DNA of 64,000 nt from Lucifuga dentata. Its lineage: Eukaryota > Chordata > Actinopteri > Ophidiiformes > Bythitidae. Where the stretch lies: NCBI GenBank assembly GCA_014773175.1, contig VXCM01000488.1, positions 62,001 to 126,000 on the forward strand, in the 5' to 3' direction. The notes below the pieces were generated by a model. It had not been told where the DNA came from. It saw only the letters and a program-made list of their open reading frames with translations, and ran no database searches. Of the stretch, positions 1-14,110 are shown one piece after another. The stretch's first letter is position 1. Every line of letters starts with the position of its first letter. Position numbers and translations under genes: made by a program.

Positions 1-180
1 GTGTGTGTGCACTTAACTCACACAGAGTTTTATACGTTAAACGTGCTTGCATTGTTGGAAGACACCTGGTTGGCTTTTACAGGAAATGGTAGCATGCATT
101 GTAGGTTTTTGTTCCCAGAAACAAGGTTAAAGTTGTGTGTATAGATTAGCAAAAGTCTAACTTATTTGGAAAAAAAGTAA

Positions 181-2308
<2,128 letters not shown>

Positions 2309-3270
2309 TGTCATTTGGAAAGCTGGTGGAAAATGTCGCTGGATCCTGATTAAAATTCTGGGATTCTGTTTTCATTTTCTCTTTTTTTGTTAATCAGACC
2401 ATTTTATTCCCTCCTTTTTCCACCTGCGCGCTCATAAGAAGATAGTGTTTTTATTGTAAGGACACGTGCCAGTTTAAAAAAAAAACGTTGACTCCTGTTT
2501 TAGTCTGGAGCGAATCACCGTAGTTCTGAACACTTGGTTTGAGCATGCAGCAGTACAACAGCCAGGCTGATATTTTCTTCCAAAATTGGTGATGTTAGTC
2601 GTTACTGTGCACACACTTGGTAGACCCTGGTCCACCTTGTCTGCCACACAGTGATCCAGCTGGCCAACTACCTGGATCCACCTTATTGTGGGTTGGATTT
2701 TTGAGAGCACTTGTACTAAAATCAGCACTAAAATTAAGAAGTGGCAAAATACTACCTGTCTAAATTGGAACATATTTATGTGAACAAGTGGTTGAAATCT
2801 GTGAAGAAAGTCAAATATCTATATTTACCTTCTGAACTGGTGTGATATCAGTATGCTCTTCTGATCATTAGAGTTGGAACCCATTACCTGAGGGGGAAGT
2901 GTATTTTATTCCACAATCAAGTGTGTGTACAGAGAAGCACATCCTTATATATCAATGTTAAGGAAACAAAATATAAGAACTTCAGTGTTGTATTTTATGC
3001 ATGTTAATAAAGGTAGGCTATTATATCTGATGTTTCTGCAAATTTAAGTGGATTGTAAGGCTAAGCAGTTGGAAAATTTGGTTCCCCTCAAAGGCTTTAC
3101 TATTTCTTTTCATTATTTAGAAACCAGTAGATGAGCTCTTAGTTATATGCCCACTCAAACACTGTCTTCTTGTAGCCCTAAAATATTGATACAAAGCTAA
3201 TGGTTGATAATCAACTTGTGGCTCTGTTTCTTTTTAGTTTTCCATTCAATAAAGTTACTTAAACCGTTAA
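2309..3270 (+). terminator. 3'UTR and polyadenylation signals of the UBE2D gene
   Basis: About 950 bases of AT-rich sequence follow the UBE2D stop. Canonical AATAAA hexamers lie at 3006-3011 and 3248-3253, which would give two alternative 3' ends. No other gene-like signal was seen here; the short open frames on the minus strand have no coding character. Confidence 0.6.
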
Positions 3271-3433
3271 ATTTTGTGGTGCTTTTGTTTTGTCTTGAAT
3301 ATTTATAATTCTTTGTGTCAAGTCTGAGACTTATGGTAATTTGTTGGCAGTTAAAGTCTGTCTGTGCATAATGGAACTTATTTGGAAATTACAGCACAAG
3401 GCACATTTTTACAGTTGTGCATAAATGTGTGTA

Positions 3434-3909
3434 TGTTTTTTTTTTTTTTTTTTTTTTAAGTTTCACATTCTTGGTATTTGATATTCAACATCAAAACAAG
3501 TTGTAAAATTGATCGGCGACTCAGCAGAGGACTGACATGCTGCTGAGAATACCTGTAGTGTCGCGGGATCTGTTAATCTCGCGAGGCTTTCCGTAAAGAC
3601 CCCCGTCATGTCAATTTTGAACAGAATTTTTACTTTTTCATAACGAAGACCTATGTAGGCCAAACAAAACACTAATTTCATCTACGTTAGAATAAAACTG
3701 TTACATACTCAATGGCTAAAAGGGACTGAAAAAAACAAAAAAAAAGACAAAAGGCCTCGAGCTAGACCTTGGATCAGCTGATCAGCCTATTTGGTCATAT
3801 GACAAGGAAGAGGCAGTTCAGAATCAGAAAACAAAACACAAAATCAGTATTAAAAGTGTGTTTTTGGAGTATATCTGTAACTGGTCATGTCTCCTTCAAA
3901 TCGAAAGAT
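3434..3909 (+). promoter_or_regulatory. Probable manba promoter and 5' leader
   Basis: The stretch between the UBE2D poly(A) site and the manba ATG starts with a T run (about 3438-3458). At 3577-3585 is TCTCGCGAG, nine of ten bases of the TCTCGCGAGA palindrome known as a BANP/ZBTB33-type promoter element. At 3794-3803 is the perfect palindrome GTCATATGAC, which has the flanks but not the core of the lysosomal CLEAR box (GTCACGTGAC). No TATA box is evident. The assignment rests on position and motifs only; the transcription start is not visible. Confidence 0.4.
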
Positions 3910-6900
3910 ATGACTGCATCCGTAAACGGGTTTCTTGGCGTTGTTTGTATGTTGTGTATCGCCGCTTTATCCGGCTACTCTGCAAAAGCAGAACAGCAAC
4001 AGAACCTGAACGGCAAATGGAGACTCTTAAACTCGAATGGATCTCTCTCTCTCCCCGCAGAGGTTCCTGGCTGTGTTCATTCAGCTTTAATACAACAGGG
4101 ATACATCCAGGTGGGCTAAAGTAATTCATATTTATAAAGGCTTGACTAGCTCTTTTATGATTTGAATGTCTTCCCACTGTATGTCGAATAAAAAAAAGTG
4201 TTTTCAAGAGGTATTTCATAAGTTTGGAGCAGGGCTGTAATATTTTTACAAAAGTATCATCTATGTGTTCATTTATGCTAAGTGATTAGAATTTACAAGA
4301 TACCCAGGCGAGTTGTACAAAACGGAAACTATGCAAAACTATGCCAACATGCAGGGATTATGTACTTTTATGCATTAACTATCCATGCAAACATGACTGT
4401 ATGTGTTGTGCAGAAATGTGCATCTCTGCCAAGAATTGCATCCCCACTCGTGGACAATGGATCATATATATGCAATCCAAGACAATATTTCTTCATTTGA
4501 ATAACTTTTATCAAGCAGTGATTTTGACATTTCTTAGAGGCAATAACAATAATACAGTAAGTCTATTGGGCAGCAGAGATTCAGTCCTCCACTCTTATTT
4601 TTATTTATATGCATTTTTCAGCGCAACACCTACACCAGGGTCTTCCTATGCCACTTCAAAAAAAAAATGGTCAGCAAATAGTAAACATGGAAGGAAGATG
4701 ACTGTTGTGATGACAGTTGACTGACAGGTGTAGCCACTACAGCAGGTTTCTCCTGTAAGAGTTAATCTCTTTATCACAAATGATCTGACAGTAGAAGAAG
4801 GTTCAGCACTGGGTTCCAAGCTTTCAGGATCTTTACCACAAAAGTACAACTTGTGACATGCATCATTTCCAACAACACCAGTTTCTGCTGGAGCCTGTGG
4901 GGATCTATCCAGTCCATAATCCATGCATTATGAATACCTGCTTCTCTTGTGCAGGGTTGCGGATTATATAACATTGATTTAATCCAGATCAGATATAAAT
5001 TGAGATATGATGCGGACTGTGACAATGCTACTCTGGTTGTTTGTGGATTATCCTTCAGTACAGCTCAGGAATAAATCCTACCTAAATCCTAAATCTTTGT
5101 GAAGCTGACAATATTTTGAATTGCAAAAGAGAAGTTTAGTGTGTTAGTTGTTCTCAACCTTCCAACAATAAAATCCAAGCAGAAAACACGCAATATTTTT
5201 TGTTTGATTTTTGCATGAACACAGCCTTGTCAATGAAAATTGTTAGCAGCATCATGTCGGTCATCAGCTTTCAGGAACCCATCACACTGTCAGAAATCTG
5301 GACACATTTCTCATCTACTAATTGAGAAAAGAATTATTTTAAAACTAAAATAAGTCATTCTGGTAACTAAATACTAAACCTTGTTTTTCTTTTCATGCAG
5401 GATCCATATTTCAGGTTCAATGATGTCTCTTACCGGTGGATTGCTCTTGAAAACTGGACATACACAACCACATTTACTGTGTATGCCCCACTGAGGTCAG
5501 TTTTATGATTAGAATTCCTTATTTCAAAGAAATACTTTTCCTAGTTTCTATCTTATGAATCACTTTTGTGTTCTGTGGCCAGAAAGAAGGTGCTTCTAGT
5601 CTTTGATGGCGTGGACACTGTGGCAACAGTTTGGCTCAACGGAATCGTTGTGGGCAAGACGGATAACATGTTTCGCCGATATGTATGTTCTGCAAAAATG
5701 AGAAGTTTCTAAAAACACACACATTCGTTACAGAATCAGCCAATTATTTGTGTTTGTTCCTTCTTTTGTGTAGGATTTCCCAGTCAGAGACTTGCTGAAG
5801 GATGGGGAGAACATGCTGAAAGTTAGCTTTGTGTCCCCTGTTCTTTATGCGTCTGGGAGGAGAAAAGCCCACACTGCCTACAGGGTTCCTCCTGAATGTC
5901 CTCCAGATGTTCAGAAAGGGGAATGTCACGTCAATTTCATCAGAAAGGTAAAAGAAATATCTGACTTCTGAAATGTAAAGCTGTTTGAGTCAGAACCAAG
6001 GATGAACTTTAAAACTGGGTGTTCAAAGCTGACGACTGATGTTTGGCTTATTCATGTGTAGAGGTGATCCCAGAAATCTGAATTTTTATTTATTTAACTT
6101 TTATTTAACTAGGTAAGTCTCACTGAGATTAAAAAAAAAAAGTTTTCCAAGAGAGACCTGGCATGAATGATCTTGATCCCATTAGAAAAGTATATTCAGG
6201 GACAGGTATGTATTTATTGGGCTCAAACCTGCAAAAGCTGGTATACTCCTTTAATCTTGACTAATTTGCACATTTATGATTTAATGCTGATTAAAGGACC
6301 ATGCCACCCTTTTTGCATTTTTGAGCCTAATATATTCAATTTTCAAACACATAACGTTACTGACAATCATATCCCAAAACATACTACTGGAATGGTGAAT
6401 TAAAAAAATGTTTTTCCTGCCTTCCAGACCTCCATTGGTTTCAGTTCATTCTGGTACGCTATTAAAGGCAACTTATTGATACTTGAAACGTTCTTGGGTT
6501 AGGTAATTCATCATCGTGAACAACACGTACAGTATATTTAGTTGGGTTTTTTTTTTCAAAATTACGTAATTTTAGCATTTAAGCGCAATAAAAAACATGG
6601 AGTGAATGTATGCCTCCACCAGGGAATATAGTCCCAAAAGAAGACCTGCATTTTTGGAAAAATTTAAAGGACTGTGACTTCATAAGGCTGCATAACTATT
6701 AGCAGGAGAAACATGGATTTTTAAGGTCGGTGTATTGATTAAATATTTGATTTTGAAAGATTAAGAGGTTTTGCTAAATATCAGGAAAGCTGAAATACGG
6801 TTTTATCCTTTGGGAANATTTTGAAAGATTAAGAGGTTTTGCTAAATATCAGGAAAGCTGAAATACGGTTTTATCCTTTGGGAATTGATTGTCAGTAAAT

Positions 6901-9900
6901 AACATGATGAAAATTGAATATATTAGGCTCAAACATGCAAAATGGGTGGTACATCCTTTAATGTGTGTAGCCCCTTTTAAATATTCAACCTCCTTGTTTT
7001 GGTGTAGGAGCAAAGTTCTTTCAGTTGGGATTGGGGGCCTTCATTCCCCACGATGGGGCTGTGGAAAGGAGTTTGGCTGGATGCGTTTGATGTCATGCAG
7101 CTGATCCAGGTTTCCTCTGTTCCTCTCTACAGTACGTCTCATTTAGTTATTTAGATTGGGTCAAATGCCATTTCATAAGATTTTGTTGACTAAAACAGGA
7201 AAAAGAATACTTGGTTTGCTTTTGTGAATGCAGAGCCAATGTCAGAGCTGATTTATGAATAATGAGTCTATAAAAAAAAGCCATGTCTCCTTTGAAAGTA
7301 TTAATAACTCTTATCTTGCATAAGCACGATTATAACAGAAGCAGCAGAGAAAGAAGTCAGAGGTAGGAGTCCCCTTGAAAACTGATTCTGACTTCCTTAT
7401 TCGTTGTAGCCAGAGGGCTGGGCTTTCCAAGAAATGACTTGAAGAGGAAGGAATTTTAGAGTCAGTTTAGCATTACAGTATTTTATTGATAAATATCATA
7501 TAATAACCCCACCAATTTGGTACAACATATACATGGAAACAAACATGAGAAATAACTGAAAATATGATTTGACCTTAATATTTTGATTGTTTCTTAATTG
7601 TTATGTCTTAATTCTACTATAAATACCTCAATGTCAAAGCGTGGGACATGAAACTGTCTTTTTTTGTCTTTTTGTTAATAATCTGTGTGCAGATACCAGC
7701 CTATCTCAGTGGAGCGTCCGGGTCGAGCTGCTTGTTGAGGCAGTTCAAGCGACAAAAGGACACGTCACGATCTTCATACCTGAGCTGCTGTCAGAACAGG
7801 ATTTCCAGGCAGAGTTTCTTCCGGGAAAGACTAAGAACACCTTCACCGTTCACATCAACACGGTACTAAATGCCTGGAGTTGAAAGTCATTTCTGCAGTT
7901 TTAGCTTTTGTTGAATTAGATTTTCTCCTTTACTAAAATCCTGCCTTTTCTGCCGGGCCTGAAAACCACAAACAAAGCCTCGAAAAAGGCGTTGCTGCAA
8001 TTTTCAAGGGTTTGTTTGTGATTTAAAGAGCAAGTGTAAAGGACTGAGATCAGATATGGGTCACATGATTGTCCAACGTGCCATAATTTTCTAGAAAATT
8101 CCTGTTCATTTATTGGAAAAAGTTTGAAATAATCAGAATTTTTACTTGCTCTGAAGATTTTATGGAGATTTTTGCAAGTGTGTTTGTATCACGAATACCG
8201 TCATTTTTTTTTCCAGCACAAATTAAAATCAAATGTGAAACTTTACAAAATGTAAATCAGGACTTTCCAGCCTGCACATGTGGCAATTTATATTAGAATT
8301 ATGTAAAGCAACAAGCAAAACATAATATATAAAACTGTAATATAAAATGATATTAACTGTTCAGGAGGTTAAAGGACAAGTAGATTTATATATTATTGAC
8401 ATTAGAATCAGGAGTGATTATCTTGAATTTCATTGAATTATGTTGATTACCAAAATAATCAGTTTAATATTTAAAGTGATTTTCCTTCATTTCTAGACCA
8501 GTCAGGTGAAGTTGTGGTGGCCCAGCGGACATGGTGACCAATCGTTTTACCGCCTCATTGTAAAAGCCATTCAGGATGGATTTTTGATCCTAAGTTCAGA
8601 ATCCAAGGTCAGAGCTCAATTACCATTACATTTACTGGCACATTTATCCAGGATGTGAAACATTAATACATATTAACGCTTGAAACATTAGCATAGCACC
8701 TCAAGGTTTCAGGATTTCTGTGTTAAAGTTCAAACTTGTTTCTATATTGACTAGAAGCTTTGAAATCCATAGAATCTGTGGGTTTTTCTCATGCAGATGT
8801 ATTTTCGGACAGCTGAACTTATCCAGGAGCCCGTCGCTGGATCTCCAGGCCTGAGCTTCTATTTCCGCATCAATGGGAAACCAGTTTTCTTTAAAGGCTC
8901 GAACTGGATCCCAGCACACTCTTTCCAGGACCAAGTCGTCCCTCTTGAGTGAGGGTTTGTTTTATCTCCCTTTATCTCCAGTGGTGCTTTTAAATGATTA
9001 AATAATAACTATAAATAGAAATATAACAGAAAACAAACCAAAATTGGAGGAAAATAAGTGTTAAATATACCGTATATACTCGAGTATAAGCCAAGTTTTT
9101 TTTTTTAACCAAATTTCACTATGCAAATCGGGGGTNCGTATATACTCGAGTATAAGCCAAGTTTTTTTTTTTAACCAAATTTCACTATGCAAATCGGGGG
9201 TCGGCTTATACACGAGTAATTCAAATTGGATCCCAGAGAAGGAAATTTGAAGGAAATGATGATGATAATGATAAATTATATCTGACAAGCAAATATCAGC
9301 TCTAATTTTGGAGACTATTAGATAAGGAACAAAGAAAGGAAAGTAAAGGAAGGAAGGAAAAGAAACTGAGGAAAAAGGAATGAACAAAGACGGATCAATA
9401 AAAAGTCTGATGAAAGCATTGAAGGCTGGATCATGACTGTTGAATTTGTGTCAGTTAAGCTGAAGCTGCTTTATGTCCTGCAGCTTAAGGAACCTGCTGC
9501 AGTCAGCTGTGGATGCAAACATGAACGTCCTGAGGGTGTGGGGAGGAGGCGTGTATGAGCAGGATCTGTTCTACGACATCTGTGACGAGATGGGAATCAT
9601 GGTAACGGAAACTCTACCTATTGATGCTACACTTTGTCACATATATGACAAATGAAGTCTCTGTACCTGAATTGAACTGACTCATGAACACATTTGAGGA
9701 TGAATAAATGTGTCTTTAGATTTGGCAGGACTTTATGTTTGCCTGTGCGATGTATCCCACGGAAGATGACTTCATACAGACAGTGAGAGAAGAAGTCATC
9801 CAGCAGGTGAGCAGCGTATTTTTTTCCAGCTTTTCACGGCATCCGATGGTCGCTTTGCACCTGTGTGACCGCAGATTTTTGTCTGATTATGCTTCAGGTT

Positions 9901-12900
9901 CGGCGCCTGAAATCTCACCCCTCCATAGTTGTTTGGAGTGGGAATAATGAGAACGAGGCTGCTTTGGCGACAGACTGGTTCAACATCCCGGTTTCCCAGA
10001 GGCCTGCATACCTGAAAGACTACGTGACGCTGTATGTGAACAACATCAGAGCGATCGTGCAGGAGGTAAGTGAGCAGACGTGTCATCTGAGGAACCCAGC
10101 AGGAACAAATGTCATAGATCTACTGTAACAAGGTCAAATGTCTCCTCCAGGAGGACCCGAGTCGCCCGTTTCTTGTCTCCAGTCCAACAAACGGAGCTGA
10201 ATCAGAGAAGGAGGGATGGGTGGCAGCAAACCCCTACGACCCTCACTACGGAGACACGCATTTCTACAGCTACACACTCAACTGCTGGGACTGGCAGACC
10301 TTTCCTCGAACCCGATTTGCCTCTGAATACGGCTTTCAGTCCTGGCCTTCCTTCTCCACTCTGCAGCCGGTGATTTCATGATCCATCTTGATTTGTACTC
10401 AAAAAAATGGGATGTCCTCTTAAAGCACCATCTTATCAAGCACTTTAAAGGACCATACCACCCATTTTGCATGTTTGAGCCTAATATATTCAGTTTTCAT
10501 CAGTCATTTCCCAAAGCATACTACTGGAACGGTGAATTAAAAATGTTTTTCCTACCTTCCAGACCGCCATTGGTTTCAGTTCATTCTGGTATGCTATTAA
10601 AATCAACTTGTTGATACTTGAAACGTTCTTGGGATAGGTAATCCATCATCACCAACAAGACGTGTATTCAGGTTTTTTTTAAAAGTTATGTAATTTTAGT
10701 GTTTAAGCACAATAAAAAGCGTGGCGTGAATGTATGCCTCCACCGGGGAATATAGTCCCAAAAGAAGACCTGTGTTTATGGAAAAATTTAAACAATCGCG
10801 ACTTCATAAGGCTGCACAACTATTAGCAGGTGAAACATGGATTTTTAAGGTGGATGTATTGCTTGAATATTTGATTTTGAAAGATTAAGAGATTTTGCAA
10901 AATATCAGGAAAGCTGAAATACGGCTTCATCCTTTGGGAAATGATTGTCAGTAACATAACATGTATGAAAATTGAATATATTAGGCTCAAACATGCAAAA
11001 TTGGTGGTATGGTCCTTTAAACATCTATTAAAGATGTAAGTATTCTGTGTAAGGCTGGGCCAACAGTTTTATGATTTCTTTCTTAAGACATAGACCTAAG
11101 ATACTATCCATCCATACATCCATACCATCATGATCCAAATTCCCAGATAGTTTTGTTTGGATGGTATAATGTATATTTGTGGATGGTATAATGTATATTT
11201 GTGGATGGTATAATGTATATTTATGGATGGTGGATGGTATAATGTATATTTGTGGATGGTATAATGTATATTTATGGATGGTATAATGTATATTTATGGA
11301 TGGTATAATGTATATTTGTTTCAGGTTTCTATTGGAGATGACTGGAGCTTTAACAGTGATTTCACGTCTCATCGTCAGCACCATGAAGATGGGAACAAAC
11401 AGATGCTGCTTCAGGCTGCTTTACACTTCCACCTGCCAAACTCCACGGATCCCTTTAAAAGATTTACACACACACTCTACCTCACGCAGGTAAACACACA
11501 CAAGCTGCCCTGACTGCAGGTGCTTTGTAGAGTTAAAGCTACCTTAGGCAACTTTTTTGCGTTTCCAAAATGCCTCCAAATATCAGCAAGAGGGAAGTGG
11601 AAAAATCTGGACTTCCTAGACATGATGTTACATCTGTATCAGTAAACAGTACAGACAGGAAAAAGAAAACACAGGAAGAGAGTGGAATGGCATGTAACAA
11701 AGCTCCTAGACTGGAAATTAACTCATATTTTACTGATGCCATTTGTTACTGAAAAGGGGAATCTCCTCACTTCTAACAGTAACAGGAAGTGTTCATTTGA
11801 TTTCTAAAATGTTTGAGTGGAGTATCACTTTAAAGGACCATACCGGCCATTTTGCAAGTTTGAGCCTAATATATTCAATTTTCATGTTATGGTCCTTTAA
11901 GTTTTAACCATTGGCATCATCTGGAGAAACATATGGTACACACATGACACCTGAATGTAATTAGGATTATTGAGATGAAACTCTGATCAGCTTCGGGGTA
12001 TTTTTACAGAAATTTTGTCTGCTCAGGTTTTAAAGCTCAATAAAAATTAATCAATTCACGATTAAATCTTCAAAATGAGAATGTTTCGGTGATTCGGCTT
12101 CGGAACATGCTTCTCACTCAAAGTTATTCAGGTCATGCAGGCGCAGTGTGTGAAGACTCAGACAGAATTTTATCGGCGAAGTCAGAGTGAGATCATTGAG
12201 GGCAAAGGTCACACCATGGGCGCTCTCTACTGGCAGCTCAATGACATTTGGCAAGCGCCTTCCTGGTCGTCTATAGGTAAGCGCACGGTTAATCAATACA
12301 ACAGCACAATCACACATTCATGGGGTGGACTCTGATCCGTTGTTTATCTCTCTGACCATGTTGTATTTTGGTCTCTTGCTAGTAATATTCCTATATTTCA
12401 TTCTTCATTTGAGAAAAGCATGAAATATAGGAAATATATTATTTCTGTCTGTGTTCTTATTATATGTCTGTGATTATCATTTGCTGCAGTTTGAGAACGG
12501 AATGATAATAATTCATCTTTTCCTTGTTTTCCTCTGCAGAGTTTGGTGGAAAATGGAAAATGCTGCATTATTTTGCACAGGAATTCTTTGCTGCCGTCCT
12601 TCCTGTCGGCTTTGAGGACGACGGCGAGCTGCTCATCTACGCCGTCTCAGACCTGAGTCACGCGCAGAAGCTCAGGGCGGTGGTACGTTCATGTAAACTG
12701 TATGATAATACATGCTGCACGATTTGATGTTTGAAGGCCAATATTTTGTTTAATCATCCGGATTATTTTGCTCAGCTCCCTGCATCCACCATTATTAACG
12801 GCAACGTTACCTGGCATATGTTTGATTTATATTTAAACGCCAGGATTAGTTAGGATATGTTAACCGAAACACACATTTTGTCACTCAGGTATCTGTGTAT

Positions 12901-13556
12901 TCATGGAGTAAAATGGATCCTGTGTGTACTTTGAAGCCGGAGATGCTTCTGGTTCCTGCTGGGAGTGCTGTGCCTGTTTTTAAACATCCTGTCGCCGCCC
13001 TGCTGGCAGGCTGTGGGCGCTGCACGCGTCTTACCTGCCTTCTCATCTTTCACCTGGAGGACGAGAAGGGCCAACTGGGGCCCACCAACCATCATTTTCT
13101 CTGTTCACCCAAAGATGCTCAGGGACTCCAGAAACCCAACATCACAGTAATAATTTCAAATTAATAAAGAGAAAGATGAAGCAAAAAGGTTTTTCTGTAA
13201 AGTTCAGATTTAATGGAGCTAAGCTGCTTATTCGTCACCAATGCGTTGTGTCTTTCCCTGCAGGCCATCGTGCAGGTGGAACAGGCAAAGTACACTTTTA
13301 CCCTCCACTCTGCCTCCGTTGCTGCTTTTGTCNCATCGTGCAGGTGGAACAGGCAAAGTACACTTTTACCCTCCACTCTGCCTCCGTTGCTGCTTTTGTC
13401 TGGCTCGATGTGGGAAACGTCCCTGGACGGTTCAGCTCCAACGGCTTCCTGATGGTTTCTAACAACAGAACGGTCATTTTTACCGCTTGGTGTCCCACCA
13501 GTGTCGAAGAACTCTCCAGATCCCTCACCATCACATCTTTAACGGACATTTACTGA
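3910..13556 (+). CDS. manba: Lysosomal beta-mannosidase (GH2), complete, 17 coding exons
   Basis: Removes terminal beta-linked mannose from N-glycan-derived oligosaccharides in the lysosome. Exons: 3910-4110, 5401-5495, 5583-5682, 5774-5947, 7008-7131, 7693-7862, 8497-8607, 8797-8948, 9484-9601, 9720-9806, 9898-10065, 10151-10369, 11325-11489, 12132-12276, 12540-12682, 12889-13146, 13264-13556. All have GT/AG borders and phases that join; exon 5 must use the GTACGT donor at 7132, not the nearer GT at 7110. The product is 884 residues (human about 879) and matches MANBA along its length. The start at 3910 gives a signal peptide ([20 protein letters not shown]); an upstream in-frame ATG at 3769 would bury it. 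Catalytic acid/base is E462 (WSGNNEN) and nucleophile E559 (ASEYG). The last exon carries an assembly duplication. Confidence 0.97.
6105..6165. mobile_element. LINE-tail-like fragment in manba intron 4
   Basis: TTTATTTAACTAGGTAAGTC and the following CTCACTGAGATTAAAA...GAGAGACCTGG pattern is a common fish LINE 3'-tail sequence. Short and non-coding. Confidence 0.4.
6208..6255. mobile_element. End fragment of an older TTAAAGGACC-family element
   Basis: GGGCTCAAACCTGCAAAAGC then TGGTATACTCCTTTAA resembles the right terminus of the family (GGCTCAAACATGCAAAA ... GGTCCTTTAA). It lies just left of the better-preserved copy at 6291. Confidence 0.5.
6291..6961. mobile_element. TTAAAGGACC element copy A (manba intron 4)
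   Basis: Begins TTAAAGGACCATGCCACC and ends in GGCTCAAACATGCAAAATGG...CCTTTAA. The apparent length is inflated by a 67-base duplication (6750-6816) around the N at 6817. Its right end lies 46 bases from the exon 5 acceptor. Confidence 0.85.
9068..9262. mobile_element. CCGTATATACTCGAGTATAA element, truncated copy (manba intron 8)
   Basis: TA then CCGTATATACTCGAGTATAA, with internal GGGGGTCGGCTTATACACGAG, matches the fuller copy at 57792. A 65-base duplication flanks the N at 9136. No right terminus was found. Confidence 0.65.
9898..10065 (+). CDS. manba: manba exon 11: acid/base catalytic exon
   Basis: Encodes residues 445-500, starting [20 protein letters not shown]. The Glu after NN (E462) sits where GH2 beta-mannosidases carry the general acid/base. 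Borders are CTTCAG acceptor and GTAAG donor, phase 0 on both sides. Confidence 0.95.
10151..10369 (+). CDS. manba: manba exon 12: nucleophile exon
   Basis: Encodes residues 501-573. [13 protein letters not shown] holds the predicted nucleophile E559, and [13 protein letters not shown] holds conserved substrate-pocket aromatics of the family. Phase 0 on both sides. A TTAAAGGACC element starts only 75 bases after its donor. Confidence 0.95.
10445..11020. mobile_element. TTAAAGGACC element copy B (manba intron 12)
   Basis: Full-length copy, 576 bases with terminal inverted repeats of about 80 bases and TTAA at both ends. The interior has the family block GGGGAATATAGTCCCAAAAG. Confidence 0.88.
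11159..11319 (+). repeat. manba: 22-bp minisatellite abutting the manba exon 13 acceptor
   Basis: Seven full units and one 7-base partial unit of GGATGGTATAATGTATATT plus TGT or TAT. The last unit ends five bases before exon 13 and supplies the TATTTG that runs into TTTCAG. Confidence 0.9.
11830..11900. mobile_element. Minimal 71-bp TTAAAGGACC derivative, copy C (manba intron 13)
   Basis: Keeps the first 56 or so bases of one terminus (to ATATATTCAATTTTCAT) joined directly to the last GTTATGGTCCTTTAA of the other. TTAA bounds both ends. The entire interior is deleted. Confidence 0.8.
13264..13556 (+). CDS. manba: manba last exon, interrupted by an assembly duplication
   Basis: The exon runs from a CTGCAG acceptor to TGA at 13554-13556 and ends TSLTDIY, as in mammalian MANBA. 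Bases 13266-13332 are repeated exactly at 13334-13400 on either side of an N at 13333. The 68 extra bases shift the frame as written. Dropping one copy gives 225 bases (75 codons with stop), which joins the previous exon in phase 0. This reads as an unmerged contig overlap, not a pseudogene lesion. Confidence 0.93.
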
Positions 13557-14110
13557 CCTGAGTCCAACCAGGCTCCATGGTGGTTTGTATGAAATTGGAG
13601 GCATTTCCTGAGAGAAGATTCTGTGCTTGAGTTTGAGCCATATGGGGTTATTTTTAGGGTTTTTTTTTTTGGATTGTAAGAGGTGACTGACAAAATTTTG
13701 TTCGTTAGATCTTTAAGTTTTTGTTTTTCTTATCACAATAAGTCTAAAAAAATCAGCAGCAAGGAGAGGGATTGTACCTGTCCAGCTGCAGGGAAACTCA
13801 CTGTTGTACAAAAGAAAATAGCATTATTGCAGGTTTTACTCAAAGAAAAATCTCTTTTATAACAGAAATAGATCAACATTCACTGGCCAGTTTGCCTTTT
13901 TCAGTAAAAATGTCCATATCTTTGTATCAATCAGACCTGAGGTGGCTCTTTCTGCACTGATCGGTGTATTGCTGCTGCAGAGAGAACAGACACTTTGACT
14001 CGAGTTGAACATGAATCGTGTTTTGCACTGAAGATGATTGTGTTCCTTTTGTATTTCTGCTTTTTTGCACATTGAGATAATAAACATGAAAAAAGACCTG
14101 AACATCTGCA
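13557..14110 (+). terminator. manba 3'UTR and poly(A) signal
   Basis: AATAAA at 14079-14084 lies about 520 bases after the manba stop and is followed by GA- and T-rich sequence. No competing gene signal was seen. Confidence 0.6.

Noticed and set aside
3769..3909. In-frame upstream ATG extending manba by 47 codons
   Set aside because: It would push the signal peptide away from the N-terminus; the ATG at 3910 gives a normal signal sequence and a family-typical length.
7008..7109. manba exon 5 ending at the first GT (7110)
   Set aside because: The next exon needs one carried-over base. Only the GTACGT donor at 7132 gives the right phase and continues the family's sequence.
11028..11384. 118-codon minus-strand frame with repeated IYIIPS motifs
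   Set aside because: It is simply the translation of the 22-bp minisatellite.
13264..13556. Frameshift suggesting manba is a pseudogene
   Set aside because: The shift is caused by an exact 67-base repeat around a lone N; dropping one copy restores a frame that matches the known C-terminus, and the same pattern occurs at 20 or so other Ns.
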